Source: Phymorhynchus buccinoides | Lineage: Eukaryota; Mollusca; Gastropoda; Neogastropoda; Raphitomidae | Length of the DNA: 64,000 nucleotides | Reading direction: 5' to 3' | Assembly (NCBI GenBank): GCA_017654935.2 | Contig: CM065690.1 | Span: 18,589,058 to 18,653,057 of the forward strand | Part shown: piece by piece, positions 1 through 10,904 of the stretch | How positions within the stretch are numbered: position 1 is the stretch's first letter | Layout of the letters: the number at the start of each line of letters is the position of its first letter | Position numbers and translations under genes: made by a program | Notes under the pieces: model-generated | Told to the model about the DNA's origin: nothing | What the model saw: the letters and a program-made list of their open reading frames with translations, nothing else | Databases searched by the model: none

Positions 1-501
1 TGTTTTGCTGTCCCTAGACATGATTACGCGAGTTTTACTACTCCTTATTTGCTTCAATAACATTTACTTTGTCACCATCTTTACCCTGCGCTTTTTGTTT
101 TGTTTCTTTTCATGGTAGGCCTATGACGATAATGTGTTTACTGTTTACCACATCTGTGTAAATAATTACGGTGTGGCGAGAGCGCCGTATGCTTTGGTTT
201 GTTCCATAATTCCTTTGATGGTTTTACAACAAATAAAATAATCTGAGTTTGAATTTTGATATGGTTGAGGGGAAAGGGGGCATGCAAGCAAACGGGGGAT
301 TATACTAGAGGGTGGGTGGGTCGTGGATGAAGGATTTTCACTATGATTTTGGAATGGGTAGAACTAGAAGGGTGGGAGTAAAGTGGGGCGGATGGGGGAA
401 GGGGCTCGCACAGTGACACGCATACATGTACAGAGATAATTATATATATATAGTTTTACATCAGTTTAAAGAGGCAATGCTATGGCATAGCAGGCACCTT
501 T

Positions 502-1205
502 CTAGAATGGGTTAACCAGTGACATAATTATAAGCCTTTTACTACTTGCCTTATATGCAAATTCCTTGATGTTGACTAACTCTACTTTTAAGTTGCGATG
601 GAGGAAGCCAAGGGTCTTACTGACTTTGCTGCGCACATTTGAGATGTGGGTGTCCCATCTAAGGTCTTGTGATATTGTAAAGCCCAGACATTTATTTTCA
701 TCTCTATCCAATCCAGGTCCTGGCCATATAGTTGGTAGTTCTTTATCAGGGGATTTTTCTTCCTGATCACATGGAGGCTCTTGCATTTGTCGGGATGGAA
801 GGACATCCATTTGTTTTCCCATGATGCTAATTCATTTAGGTCTGGTTGGAGATCATTGAGGTCTCTGGGAGGGTCCACAGCTCGGTGACAGAGTCGTCCA
901 CAAAGAGAAAGGAAGTTGGAAGATAGTTGCCTCGAAAGACCATTGATGCCAACAGGAAAAGGGTCGGCCCAAGCACAGATCCTTGGGGGACTCCTGATTC
1001 TACAGGAATAGCTTCGGATGCAGCTCAATCAACAACTATTTTTTCCTGCCTGCCTGCAAGGAAGCTCTCAATTAATCTATTGACTGAACTTCTGATCCCA
1101 TAGTGGCAAAATTATTCATAAGGAGATAGTGATAAATCTTATCAAAGGCCTTTTTAAAATCCACGACTAGGACGTTGGTCCTTCCAGATAAAAATTTTTT
1201 AAAAA
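502..1205 (-). pseudogene. LINE reverse transcriptase fragment, CR1/Jockey-like, broken
   Basis: Minus-strand translation gives pieces of a non-LTR reverse transcriptase in the right order but in shifted frames: VVDFKKAFDK (the first catalytic-Asp box, around 1,130-1,170), then DLNDLQPDLNELASWENKW, FHPDKCKSLHV, and the thumb-like segment DLRWDTHISNVRSKVSKTLG ending in a stop at 502. The corresponding copy near 50,300-51,000 still shows VPQGSVLGPTLFL and FVDDS (the YADD-type box). No endonuclease or ORF1 is attached. It is a dead, 5'-truncated copy. The CR1/Jockey group is inferred from motif spacing and the KC/HV box; exact clade not resolved. Confidence 0.85.
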
Positions 1206-1259
1206 GCGACAAAAATGTGCTTGATAGTGGTGGTGAGAAATACTGGGTCACCAACTCGC

Positions 1260-1430
1260 TCACACACACACACACCACAACTCACATACACACACAACAC
1301 AACTCACACACACACACGCATGCACACACACGCACACACAGAGGCACGTGAAGGTCGAGAGGGTATACAGTCGTATATTGTAAAGACAAACAATTTATCA
1401 TGTGTGTGTGTGTGTGTGTGTCACTGACTG
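1260..1430. repeat. CA/GT microsatellites
   Basis: A (CA)n-rich block at about 1,260-1,340 is followed by a (GT)n block at about 1,400-1,420. The peptides encoded here are low-complexity and not genes. Confidence 0.9.
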
Positions 1431-1624
1431 AGTCAGTTGTGTCTGACTATAACTTTTTCATAGCAGATAAAGCGACTGCTATTCTACTTCTACAGGGCTG
1501 GACTGAAATTTGTTTTCATTGGTGGTAGGTGATAGAAGCTGTGAAGCAGTGACCGACACCTAGGCATCTATATAAAAAAAAAAGACAAACAATGTATCGT
1601 GTGTGTGTCACAGTGTGTGTGTCA

Positions 1625-1673
<49 letters not shown>

Positions 1674-1825
1674 ACTGACTGAGTCAGCTGACTATGACTT
1701 TCACATAGCAGATAAAGCTACTGCTATTCTACTTAGAACTACAGGGCTGGACTGAAATTTGTTTTCAGTGGTGGTAGGTGATAGAAGCTGTAAAACAGTG
1801 ACAGACACCTAGGCATCCATTGTTT
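1380..1825. repeat. Tandem duplication of a ~230-bp unit with a GT microsatellite
   Basis: Two adjacent units each contain a GT run, then GTCACTGACTGAGTCAG, then GGGCTGGACTGAAATTTG and a tail ending CACCTAGGCATC. The second unit has an expanded (GT)n at about 1,628-1,672. The same pair is present, with many indels, near 51,210-51,650. Confidence 0.8.
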
Positions 1826-1874
1826 CAGAAGGCGTAAAATCTCTATTTTTCTCTCTCTAGGCATCCATAAAATA

Positions 1875-2060
1875 AGTTTTAAAAAAAGGACCTAGAATAC
1901 TACCTTGAGGAACACTACTGCTAACATGTGCAGCCTACAGACTGATTTCACATCTTTACTATTACAATACTGAGTTCTGTTACATGAAAAGTCTTCTATC
2001 CATTTAAGTAAATTGTTGTGGATTCCATAACCATGTAATTTAATTTTATGTTGTAGGCCT
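1875..2060 (-). pseudogene. Second LINE reverse transcriptase fragment
   Basis: The minus strand reads HGYGIHNNLLKWIEDF, matching the KL..YGI.N..L.WI..FL segment of LINE reverse transcriptases. A frameshift separates it from SVPQGSILGP, the classic RT box, at about 1,880-1,920. It lies about 800 bp from the fragment at 502-1,205 and repeats its RT region, so it is a separate insertion. Confidence 0.7.
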
Positions 2061-3639
2061 ACTTACAACAGTTGTGTTGTAATGGAAAGAGTGACTTGTT
2101 TTGGGCTTAAATTAAAAGCTGATTAAGTTCTTTTAAAACATTTATTATTTATTTTGTTATTATTTGTTTTTAAATAAATAGATCTAGCGCAGGCCAAACA
2201 ATGTCTTAGCGTGTACTATTTCACTTCTGAGTACTGGGTGCACTATCCCAGGTTGTTGGGGTGATGGCTTATGCACACTTTCTTATTTCAAGCACTGGGA
2301 GAGGGGTGGAAGTAAAGTACATTTTCTTACTACACATTTCATAATTTGCACACCATTTCAACGCCCCAGGAGAAATATCAGTATGCAGTACACTTTCTTG
2401 TTACAAACTTGCTGTTTGTATACCCTTTGAAAATCCAAAATAAACCTTTTTTTTAAAAAGCGTGAATAGCAAATTTCTCCTTTACATCCTGCAGTCCTGA
2501 AGATTACAGGCACATGGGAGGGAACATGACAATCAGTGAACAATTGACATCATTGGTAGTGCAACATACTGGGAATGAGATTTAAATTATTTTTAAATTT
2601 TGTCTGAAATTGAGAGGATGTGGGGATACCCGGATAGTGTTGGTTAAAATAATGTGAGTATGTCTTTCTTTGTTGTGTCAGTGTATTTGTATTTAATGCT
2701 GTCATAAAGTAAAGTACACCTGTGCATGCGCATTAATTTTGAATAAAATCATACCAGCCCCGAAAGTCTCAAAACCTTTTCGTACGAACCTCCCCCCTTC
2801 CTCACTTTTTCTTTAATTGAAGAGTGTTTACTAGGCAAACGTGTTTTGAATAGGCAAACGTGTATGTAATTTTTTTGGGCGTGGTTTCATGATCACAATA
2901 GCAGGCAAATGTATTTCACTTTTACCAAAACCGTTTTGAGAAAAAAAATGTAACGAAGCCTACCTAACTGCCCCCTTCCCTCCCCTTTTTGGGGGTAAGA
3001 TTTACTAACTATCCTGGGATAAACACTGATTTTAAGCACTGAGAGAAAGAGCATCATCACCCTAAGCTAAGTGACCCAGCCAGTCAGGATCCTTTCAGCG
3101 GACACCCAACATTATGAAACATAATAGAAAAGGAACATTATGCCTAAGCTAATGAAAAAAGTTATGTTCTGTGGCTTTTTCGTGCAAGACAGTATGAGTT
3201 TGCTCAGTTGCAGGGTTTGTGATCGAATACATAATCACAACTGAGCCAAACAAATAAGATCGTGATCTGTGATGAGAAACACACAGTGTTGTGTAAAAGT
3301 AGAGCTGATTAATTTAAAAAAATCAGTGACAAAATTGTGTGTCAGAGATTCAATGCGAGATCTGCAAGCTGCACGCACATCTTTGGTTGTTCCTTGCCCA
3401 TTACTTGTCGTCAGGCAAACATTCAGCCCCATCGGCTCGGAAGTGAGTAGATCACTTTTCGCGACTCCGCGCGCTAGAGATAAACAAGCGCATTCACTCT
3501 TGCAAACCGGCTTCGATAAAACGGCTAATAGAGGGTGTGTAGTGCAGAGTGCATGTGAGTTTTTTTAATCATTGTTTTGTTGATTTTTTTTCATTAGTTT
3601 TGAGCTTGCATGTGTCTTTTAATAAATGTTTCAACTTAC
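2061..3639. other. No recognisable gene
   Basis: AT-rich DNA with short open frames only. I see no domain, tRNA-like structure or strong repeat. It is repeated, with indels, at about 51,900-53,650 as part of the large duplication. Confidence 0.6.
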
Positions 3640-3960
3640 ACCAGCAGACAAGAATAAGATAGCAACATTCATTGAGTTAAATCAACAAATACTTTTCACA
3701 ATTTCTCCCCATGGTGAAAATGATGTTTTACGTCCTCTCGGTCATAGACACATATGGGACATTTGTAAATACAAAGATGGTGGGAACAATACTGGCTGCA
3801 ATGCCCGGAGGCAGTGCAACACCAGTAAAGTCCCGAGTTTTTAGCAATATAGATAAGTGTAGCGGTAACCACGCCTCGGTTAAACCTCATCGGCTATGGT
3901 ACCGCCACATTTGTAATTTCTCCCCATTATTTTGTATCTAAAAAATATATTGGAGGGCGT
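3640..3960 (+). repeat. Dispersed repeat, also at 19,620-19,850
   Basis: About 200 bp are shared with 19,630-19,845, including ACATATGGGACATTTGTAAA, GCAATGCCCGGAGGCAGT and CACGCCTCGGTTAAACCTCA. A third copy is inside the duplication near 53,700-53,970. Conceptual peptides are similar (DTYGTFVNT.MVGTIL.AMPGG), but the differences I compared all change the amino acid, so there is no sign of protein selection. Element class unknown. Confidence 0.75.
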
Positions 3961-4267
3961 ATTGGAGTGCCAAGGTAGCTTTTATTTTGGACTAAAATTA
4001 ATTTTCTTCTCAGTCTAAAACCATGATTTGGGGGCAAAATTTCTTATTTCAATATTTCTTAAATAAGTCGTGATTTATTTTAAAAACTGAAGTGACAAAG
4101 TTATTTGATGGCTCGAAATAAAGCCATTATGAAAAAATCTGAAACAATTTGACTTGAAATGACCGAAATAATCAGTTTTTTTGCTTCTCCTGTGAAGTGA
4201 GGTCTTTCGACTTACGTCTGTATTGCATGCGGGCGGCGATATGATGCGTCATATACATGTACTTATA

Positions 4268-4427
4268 CAGTGGAACCTCCCTTATAAGACCTCCCATTAT
4301 AAGACTCCCTCCCATGTAAGACCTACTTCTCTGAGACATTGCCCTTCTTTGTAAGTATTAAAATTACCTCCCTTATAAGACCTCATTTTGGATGATTTTT
4401 GAAGGTCTTATAACGGAGGTTCCACTA
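4268..4427 (+). mobile_element. TA-flanked MITE, CAGTGGAACC family
   Basis: Terminal inverted repeats CAGTGGAACCTCCCTTATAA and its reverse complement flank a ~160-bp non-coding core, next to a TA dinucleotide. Other copies: 29,874-30,022 (opposite orientation), 47,510-48,126 (with insertions) and about 54,450-54,655. TA target and termini suggest a Tc1/mariner-type origin (inference). Confidence 0.85.
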
Positions 4428-4984
4428 TAGTCTGTAAGATATGGTACTTTTTTTTTATATATACTCTCATCTATCTGTCAGCCATACATGTGCTTTTTCC
4501 ACTCTTTTTAATATCAGGAAAAGCCTACCCGCTTTGAAGAAATCAAGCAAAAACTAGGCCTACAAGGTTTCAGAGTTTATTTTACTTTTGTTTTGTTATG
4601 GGTTTTTTTTCTTCTTGCTTTTGCTTTTGTGCGGGTTTTTTCATTTTGGAGTATATGATGAAATGCAATTGAAATCATTAAATTGCGTGATTTTTGTTTT
4701 GAAAATAGAAGTAGACTGTCTTTTATGACAGTACATTTCATAATTAAGTTGAGTGACTGTAACTTGGGTAACTTTAGAATGTAACCATAAGTCTTGTGAA
4801 GTGATTTAACATATACATACTCGCACCTAATTTTAGCCAAATAAAATGAGTGTGAGAGAGAGAGAGAGAGCAACTTTTTATTTTTTTTTATTGAAGGTAA
4901 TAGAATAAGCAGTTACATGTACATGTTTTTTACATCCAGCCCTCAAAAATAAAAACCACATAAATAAAAGTAAAGATGAAAAAA

Positions 4985-5110
4985 AGAGGGAAAATGAAGC
5001 ACAAAGCAATATAAAGCATGTAAAACACTACTGTATACAGTAACACAACAATATCAAAATCAAATACATTTAGAAGTAAACACACGAATGCAATTATGAT
5101 AATAGTACAT
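4985..5110 (+). repeat. Dispersed repeat, also at 49,165-49,292
   Basis: About 120 bp, including AATGAAGCACAAAGCAATAT and ACGAATGCAATTATGATAAT, recur just left of the second duplication copy. That second copy is outside the duplicated block, so this is an independent dispersed repeat. Confidence 0.75.
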
Positions 5111-5237
5111 TCGATTAAGGTTTATGTTGGAAGCATGGAGTCAGCAGCATTAGAAATGGTCTAATGCAGTCAGTTAAAGTGGTTACTGTCGGGCTAAGAT
5201 GAATTCAGATTTTGTAAACGTCATGTGCATATGAGAT

Positions 5238-5424
5238 TGAGAGAGAGAGAGAGAGTGTGTGTGTGTGTGTGCGTGTGCGCGTGTGTGCGTGTGTGTATGT
5301 GTGAGAGAGAGAGAGAGAGAGAGTCTGAGTTAGTACAGTTTAGTATTAGGCCAAATGCCCGTCTCAATGGGTGAATACAGGTATATAAAATATTTAGCAA
5401 TCAAACATAATAATGTTAAAAACA

Positions 5425-5471
<47 letters not shown>
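5238..5471. repeat. GA/GT microsatellites
   Basis: (GA)n and (GT)n runs at about 5,240-5,325 and an uninterrupted (AG)n run of about 44 bp ending at 5,471. Confidence 0.9.
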
Positions 5472-5472
<1 letters not shown>

Positions 5473-5514
5473 ATCACTGCTGATCTCTGCCATCACTAGT
5501 TTAAACAAAGATAT

Positions 5515-5785
5515 AATTATCTAATAGGCAGTGTTTTTTAATTAAGAGTTGATAATATTTGACTGATCATGCAATAGCAATGGATCTCCTCTTGGTTATA
5601 GTTTAGGCAAAGGGAGATCATCTGAGAGCCCATTCTTGGAGAAAAGAAACAAGGGCTACAGCTCCAAGGGTACCAACTCAAACTGTGGTGGGAGTACGTA
5701 CCCTCCCTTTACTGCTATGCCTGGAGTCAAATGTCGCTCACTGTGAATATCAGTTATCTCCTTAGTTATTCACTTCAAACACTGA
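5515..5785 (+). repeat. Dispersed repeat, inverted copy at 10,905-11,130
   Basis: The stretch holding ATAGCAATGGATCTCCTCTT, GGCAAAGGGAGATCATC, ACTGTGGTGGGAGTACGTAC and CACTGTGAATATCAGTTATC recurs as its reverse complement at 10,905-11,130. The copies differ by small indels. Confidence 0.8.
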
Positions 5786-5909
5786 ACATCGCTGAAATTG
5801 TTGACGGAACATAGCGGAAAAATGGTGAATGTGCGAATCATTTCAGCACTACTGCTCTTTCATCAGTGCCAAATATTCTTTCACTTTTGTTGTTGTTGCT
5901 ATCTGCACA

Positions 5910-6538
5910 GGCATACGTCCTCCAGTACTTCAAGACTAACCACAGTAACCAACCAGCACAACATCTCTATCAAGTCCTATATCTGGTTAGGCAGAAGAAA
6001 GAGCAGGGTGGGTGGGGAGAAGGAGGAGGAGGGTGGGCAGGAGACGGAGCAGGGTGGGCAGGAGACGGAGCAGGGTGGGCAGGAGAAAGATCAGGGTGGG
6101 CAGGAGACGGAGCAGGGTGGACAGGAGACGGAGCAGGGTGGACAGGAGACGGAGCAGGGTGGACAGGAGATGGAGCAGGGTGGGCAGGAGAAAGATCAGT
6201 GTGGGCAGGAAACGGATATGGGTAGGCAGAAGATGGAGCAGGGTGGGCAGGAAACGGAGCAGGGTGGGCAGGAGATGGAGCAGGGTGGGCAGGAGACGGA
6301 GCAGGATCAGGGTGGGCAGGAGATGGAGCAGGAGAAGGATCAGGGTGGGCAGGAGATGGAGCAGGGTGGGCAGGAGACGGAGCAGGATCAGGGTGGGCAG
6401 GAGATGAAGCAGGAGAAGGATCAGGGTGGGCAGGAGGAGGAACCAGGTGATCAGGGTGGGCAGGAGGAGGACAGTAGTCAGGAGGAGGAGCGGACCAGAA
6501 AAATACAGCGTTTCTTCAAGGGCTTCAGCTGGCAGTAG
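5910..6538 (+). CDS. Possible terminal exon with a 21-bp in-frame repeat (GQETEQG)
   Basis: From about 5,990 a 21-bp unit (GGGCAGGAGACGGAGCAGGGT type) is repeated more than 15 times. In one frame it encodes a run of seven-residue GGQETEQ units, then EEEPGDQGGQEEDSSQEEER and a plausible C-terminus (KIQRFFKGFSWQ, stop at 6,536-6,538). A candidate splice acceptor lies at about 5,909 (CTATCTGCACAG). Because the unit length is a multiple of three and has no stop, other frames are open too, including a Leu-rich minus frame, so openness is weak evidence. The copy at 56,340-56,930 is scrambled. It may be an acidic, repetitive, secreted or disordered protein, or simply a minisatellite. I recognise no domain. 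Confidence 0.3.
5995..6480 (+). repeat. 21-bp G-rich minisatellite
   Basis: Direct repeats of a 21-bp G/A-rich unit, with variants carrying GATCAGG insertions towards the 3' end. Strand asymmetry is strong (purines on the + strand). The counterpart at about 56,340-56,930 has lost regularity. Confidence 0.9.
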
Positions 6539-7307
6539 AGAACTCTCGGAGGCCAGGGAAGCCCAACGTCTTACCTCCTGCCCTCTGGTCCTCTGTGGCA
6601 GGGGTGGGTGGTGGTTAACCAGTAAGGGTGTTCTAACCGAGCTGGAGCTGGGCTTCATTGGATTGTGTGGATCCATATTGTGCACAGGGTTTGGCTCTTG
6701 ATTGGAAAACCTAAGGGAACGAAAGCAAGAAAACTCGTCCGGACCAGTTCGACCAGCTCAGAACCGACGCAGACCCACGCCTGCACGAGACCCACTCTTC
6801 ATCTTCATCGCCCTTCATCCACGGGAAGACCAAGTCTTCAGGAACATTGTTCCTTAAGGGCTCTGTCAATGAGGCTTTGCACCGAAAATTCTCTGCCCCT
6901 GTCTCTTGACCTGAGATGTGAACGCCCCCTACTTTAAGATTATCGCCCTTGCCTGTCAGGAACTAGTAGTGTATAGGCACAGAAAATTATCTGCTCCTGA
7001 CTCATCACCAGGGGGCATCGGCAGTTCGGGCCTAAAATTATCGCCCTTTCGTGTCGGCAAGGAGTAGTATAAAGCCTCATTGGACGTAAAACAAACCAAC
7101 TCCAGTAGGGAACGCAGGTTTTTTCAGTGGTTCGTCATTCCTTTCCTTGATCAACAAATCCCTCTGTTGGTTGTCTATAATCCAGAATCCTAAAGAAGAA
7201 AAAATAATGTGATACAATGAGACAAGTGTGATTCATAAGGACAAAACAAGAACTTTATTAATTTAATTATGTTCAGAATGTTATGCAATGAAACAACCGT
7301 CATCTAT

Positions 7308-7535
7308 TGGCCACTGCAAGTAGGTTTATTAACGCCCTTGATGGCAAGAGTTAAGCCCTTGTTGATCAGTACCCAAAAGGGCAGTCACTCTTGCAAAAGG
7401 AAGCCATTAAGTGGCCTCAAATAGGGTTATTGGGGAGAGTTATTCCCTTCTTGTTTGGTCAGTACTCAACCATCTTCCCCCACCCACCAAGGGCATTCAC
7501 TCTGGCAAAAAGGTGTTCTCTGCAGTGGCCAATAA
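7308..7535 (+). mobile_element. MITE with TTGGCCACTGCA termini
   Basis: Begins with ATTGGCCACTGCAA and ends with CTGCAGTGGCCAATAA. A diverged copy lies at 14,061-14,281, sharing TTATTAACGCCCTTGA, GTGGCCTCAAATAGGGT and CCAAGGGCATTCACTC. A third is in the duplication near 58,260-58,485. No coding capacity. Confidence 0.8.
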
Positions 7536-8639
7536 AAGCTGTTTACCATTACCATTGTTGTTAGCTTCAAAGAAAGAAAGTGATATAAGCGGAATCTGGC
7601 CCTTTTTACGTATAAAGATTTCCAATTTAGAGAAATTGCTATGTCATAGTCCTTCTTCTGCCATTTTCTGACTGGATATTAACTGCCATCTGACTGAAGC
7701 AATTGTTATATGTAGCGACACTAGTATCATGTGTATTGATTATTGATGATGATTTGTATTCCTTTTTTAAAATTATTTGATGGATTGCTAAGTTTATTAT
7801 GGCTGTTGATCTTCGTTTGTTCACTTCCCATTCATAAGGGGGATTGGCCTATTGAATAAATTATTCGCATTCTCTCTCTCTCTCTCTCACTCACTCACCT
7901 CCCACCCCCACCCCAACTTTGCAGGAAGTTGATAACAATGCTTGATGATGATCGTTGCCCTTGGGTTCCTAAGAGCATTTTTTCAGAATGGAATTCATCA
8001 TAGGAATATTTTTGTAAAGCAGAAATGTGTTTTTTGTGGAAAAAAATTACGCAGATTTCTGCAGAAAACAATGTAAATACATGTATCTTGTTTCCTTCAG
8101 TTCAGCACGAGTAGATGTTTAAAAATACAAGCAAAGTGAGATAATTATTTTTAGTTGTCAAAAAATCCCAGTTTATTGCTAGCACCGTTCCCCTGATCTA
8201 TAGGACTTAAAAAAGTTAGAGCATTTAAAATGCAGCAATAATAAAATGTAATGAAACTTTTGTGTCCAAATGCCTTTAGATGAGAACATTAGAGTCAAAA
8301 CTAGTTAACTTGGAATTATGATCTATGTTCTAAAAAAGAGAATAAAAACATAAAGAGTGCTAGTTTTGGTGTTTTTTGTCCTTGATAGGGAGGCAATGGC
8401 AGAAACCTAGAGAGGACAGCTGTTTTGACCCTTGGGGGTCTCATCAGCTCGGTATTGGATGGGTTCTTGCTCTACCAAAGTGGAGTTCTCTCACCTCAAC
8501 AAGAAGAAAATAATTTATGGGGTCGGGTTGTGATGCTTCTTCATTAATTTTGTATTGGTAATACTTGTGCGTGTTAGGTAGGACTACTTTCGCTTTCGTC
8601 TCAAAAGGTTGTCTTAACTTCCGTTCCGGAAGTTCAGGA

Positions 8640-9260
8640 GGGGATGGATCAGTTGCTACTTGGGGAAGAGATGAGTTTTCAAATGACTTTTGAATGTGGG
8701 CAGAGAATGAGAGTATCTGAGAGAGTGAGGCAACTGATTCCAGATGACAGGAGCTTGATAGGCGAAGGAGCGTTGACCAAACGTTTTAGTGCAGACAGTG
8801 GGGATTCGATAGAGGCGGGTGTCAGAAGAGGAGCGAAGAGCTCAAGATGGCCTGTAGAGATGCAACAGTTCAGTGAGATATTCAGGACATGAAGACTCGA
8901 TAGATTTGAAGCAGAGAGAAGCAATCTTGTAGGATATTCTTTGCTGAACAGGGAGCCAGTGGAGAGACTGCAGCAATAGTTACATGGTCGTATTTAGAAG
9001 AGTGGAAGATGAGCTGGGCAGCATGATTTTGAACTGTTTTAAAATTTGGTGATGAGGTGTGAGGGGGAACCAGACAAAAGTGCATTCCAATAATCAAGGC
9101 GGGTTAGCACAAATGCGCAGACAAGAGCTTTTGTGGTATCTTCTGAAAGGAGATGGCGGATAGAAGCAATTTGACGGAGTTGCAAGAAAGCAGGTGCGAC
9201 AATATATATATATATTGCTGACGTGCTGTTGAAAGGACAGGGTTTGATCAAGAGTAGGCC
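8640..9260 (-). pseudogene. LINE 3' end (C-terminal RT region), broken
   Basis: Minus-strand frames carry the conserved tail of a CR1/L2-like LINE: LRQIASIRHLLSEDTTKALV, RLDYWNALLSG, then in another frame KTVQNHAAQLIF and SSKYDHVT. Frame breaks and loss of everything upstream make it non-functional. It abuts the SINE-like repeat starting near 9,250. The same fragment is at about 59,690-60,330. Confidence 0.85.
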
Positions 9261-9660
9261 TTAGGGTCTGAACGTGGAGTGTTTCGGATGAGACGATAAA
9301 ATGAGGTCCCGTGTGCCCATGCACTTAGCACACGTTAATCCCAGTGGCAACAAAAAAGTTGTCATTTGGTCAAAATTTACACCCCCCCCCCCCCCCCCCC
9401 CCTCTTTCCTTCCTCGTCAGTCACACAAAATTCGCATGCAAAAAACAAAAAAAAGAGGTGGCGCACCTCTGGCTGCGACGCGCTCTCCAGGTGGGAGCAA
9501 CCCGAATTTCACAGAGACGCCTCTGTGACTATAAAGTACCTAATACCTAATAAATCGGTGTCCCTGGCTCGAAACACGTGACGGCCCAGAGTAAAGAATA
9601 GAATGTTCTAGATGTGTGTGCTATATAAGTGCCAATTATTATTATTATTATTAAAGAATG
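9250..9660 (+). mobile_element. SINE-like repeat with (ATT)n tail
   Basis: Shares CCTTAGGGTCTGAACGTGGA, GAGACGATAAA, CACACGTTAATCCCAGTGGC, a poly-C stretch (about 9,383-9,402), GCTGCGACGCGCTCTCCAGG and CTCTGTGACTATAAAGTACC with copies at 24,490-24,650 (part), 30,965-31,750 (with nested inserts), 47,255-47,460 and 60,360-60,780. It ends in a short (TTA)n tract, as in tail-primed SINEs. The tRNA-like head is best seen in the 30,965 copy. Confidence 0.75.
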
Positions 9661-10030
9661 AACACAACAAAATGTAATACACGTACATGTAGCGGAAAAC
9701 TGGTGAAGCAGTCCAGTACCTGCAGGTCGTTAAGACTGCCACGGAGTGGAACCAACTGAGTGAGGCCACTGTCACCGCAGGCTCTGTCAGCTCATTTTCA
9801 TCAGCGCTGACCAGATCGACATCTGAGTCTGATTCCACTGACCACTAGGGTTTTCTTTCTTCTTTTTTTTTCTTTCTTTTTTTCTTGCTTGCTTCTGGAA
9901 GTGGGGCCTGGGCCTTCCCAGCTGAACTGGGGGGGTTTTAATGGTCTTAACCCAGGGTAAGCAGTAGGTCTTTCTCCTTTCTATCTTTTTCTAATAAGGT
10001 ATGCGCCCTCCTAGTTCCGTACGTCACATC

Positions 10031-10059
10031 TATCGTCAGAAGTGGCGTCTGCGACGTAT
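10031..10059. repeat. 29-bp motif, perfect inverted match at 49,703-49,731
   Basis: Positions 10,031-10,059 are the exact reverse complement of 49,703-49,731. The first lies just right of the left duplication copy, the second just left of the right copy. Matching fades about two bases outside. Confidence 0.85.
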
Positions 10060-10122
10060 TCTACCAGATCCTGATCCAGATCCAGTGCCAAGTCCGGTGA
10101 TGAGTCTCAGTTTGGTAAGGGG

Positions 10123-10361
10123 TGTCGCATGAAAAAAGTAGCTCGTAAAAATAAGTAGCTCGCTACTATGAGAGTCTGTATTTGCGACAACCACAAATTT
10201 CACTTTTTCTGTACTTTAACCATTTACCTAACCCTAACCCTAACCCTATCCCTAACCCTAGAAAAAAAGTGAAATTTGTGGTTCATGCTCAATGTCGCAA
10301 ATACACACTGTCATAGGTAGCGAGCTACTTATTTTTACGAGCTACCTTTTTTCATGCGACA
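10123..10361. mobile_element. Inverted-repeat element with telomeric repeats in its loop
   Basis: Outer arms 10,123-10,166 and 10,318-10,361 are near-perfect inverted repeats starting TGTCGCATGAAAAAAGTAGC. Inner arms also pair (GTATTTGCGACA, CACAAATTTCACTTTTT and complements). The loop (about 10,217-10,262) holds five or six TAACCC units, the animal telomere motif. About 239 bp, non-coding: a MITE-like foldback element. Confidence 0.9.
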
Positions 10362-10772
10362 GGGGGTAAGGGAGTGGTGGAAGGTGGATGCACTAGAAAG
10401 GTGAAGTTAAGAAGAGGGTGGGGGGTGGGGGACAGGGAGTTGAAGGGGAGTAGGAGGGGGTAGTGTGGAGAGGGATGGTGGTGGTTAGGTTTGGTTCTTG
10501 AAGGCTTCCACCGTGGCTGATGACACTGCCACCGGTGGAAGAGCATCCCCACTCAAGCGATGGTGCTGCGAGGGAACAGTGACTGACTGCTGGTGGTACA
10601 GAGTCCTGCGTATGAATGCTGGTAAGACTTGGCATGCAGGGAGCGGGTTGACCTTGTTTGGGGGGTTGGGGGATCTTAAGGCTTCCTGGTGGAGTTGATC
10701 GATCACCCACTCGATCAGAGAGGAATCGTTTCCTATTTCTTCCCTCCTCCTTTTTGCGAGCCTGCTATCTGT

Positions 10773-10890
10773 CAAATATTAACTCTAACTAAAAATACAC
10801 CCCTCCCTTCCCTACCCCTACCCCCCCACCCCTTTTTTATTTTTTTTTAATCGGTAGCATTAGTATTTTTAGTAGAGTTAATATTTGACA
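10773..10890. mobile_element. Small foldback element, TCAAATATTAACT termini
   Basis: TGTCAAATATTAACTCTAAC at about 10,769 pairs with GTAGAGTTAATATTTGACA ending near 10,890. The core is a pyrimidine-rich and T-rich tract. The motif TCAAATATTAACTAT also occurs at 11,107 at the end of the inverted repeat copy. Confidence 0.7.
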
Positions 10891-10904
10891 TTAACATCCC
10901 TCCC

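Larger units (their letters stand above)
1..9834 (+). repeat. Left copy of a ~10-kb direct duplication
   Basis: This stretch matches 49,758-61,000 in the same orientation and in collinear order: LINE fragment, CA/GT microsatellites, MITEs, 21-bp minisatellite, LINE 3' end, SINE-like repeat. The offset between copies grows from 49,757 at the left end to about 51,166 at the right end, so the other copy has gained about 1.4 kb, mostly as scattered small insertions. This copy is the cleaner one: homopolymers and repeat units are regular. The match runs off the left edge of the window, so the true start is unknown. It stops at 9,834 only because the other copy meets an N gap. Confidence 0.93.

Noticed and set aside
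3711..3941. Conserved small protein shared with 19,620-19,767
   Set aside because: Differences between copies that I compared all change amino acids and the frames end differently; treated as a non-coding dispersed repeat.
5987..6685. 232-codon Leu-rich minus-strand frame
   Set aside because: It is the antisense of the 21-bp minisatellite (LLPTLLRLLPTLL pattern); openness follows from the repeat length.
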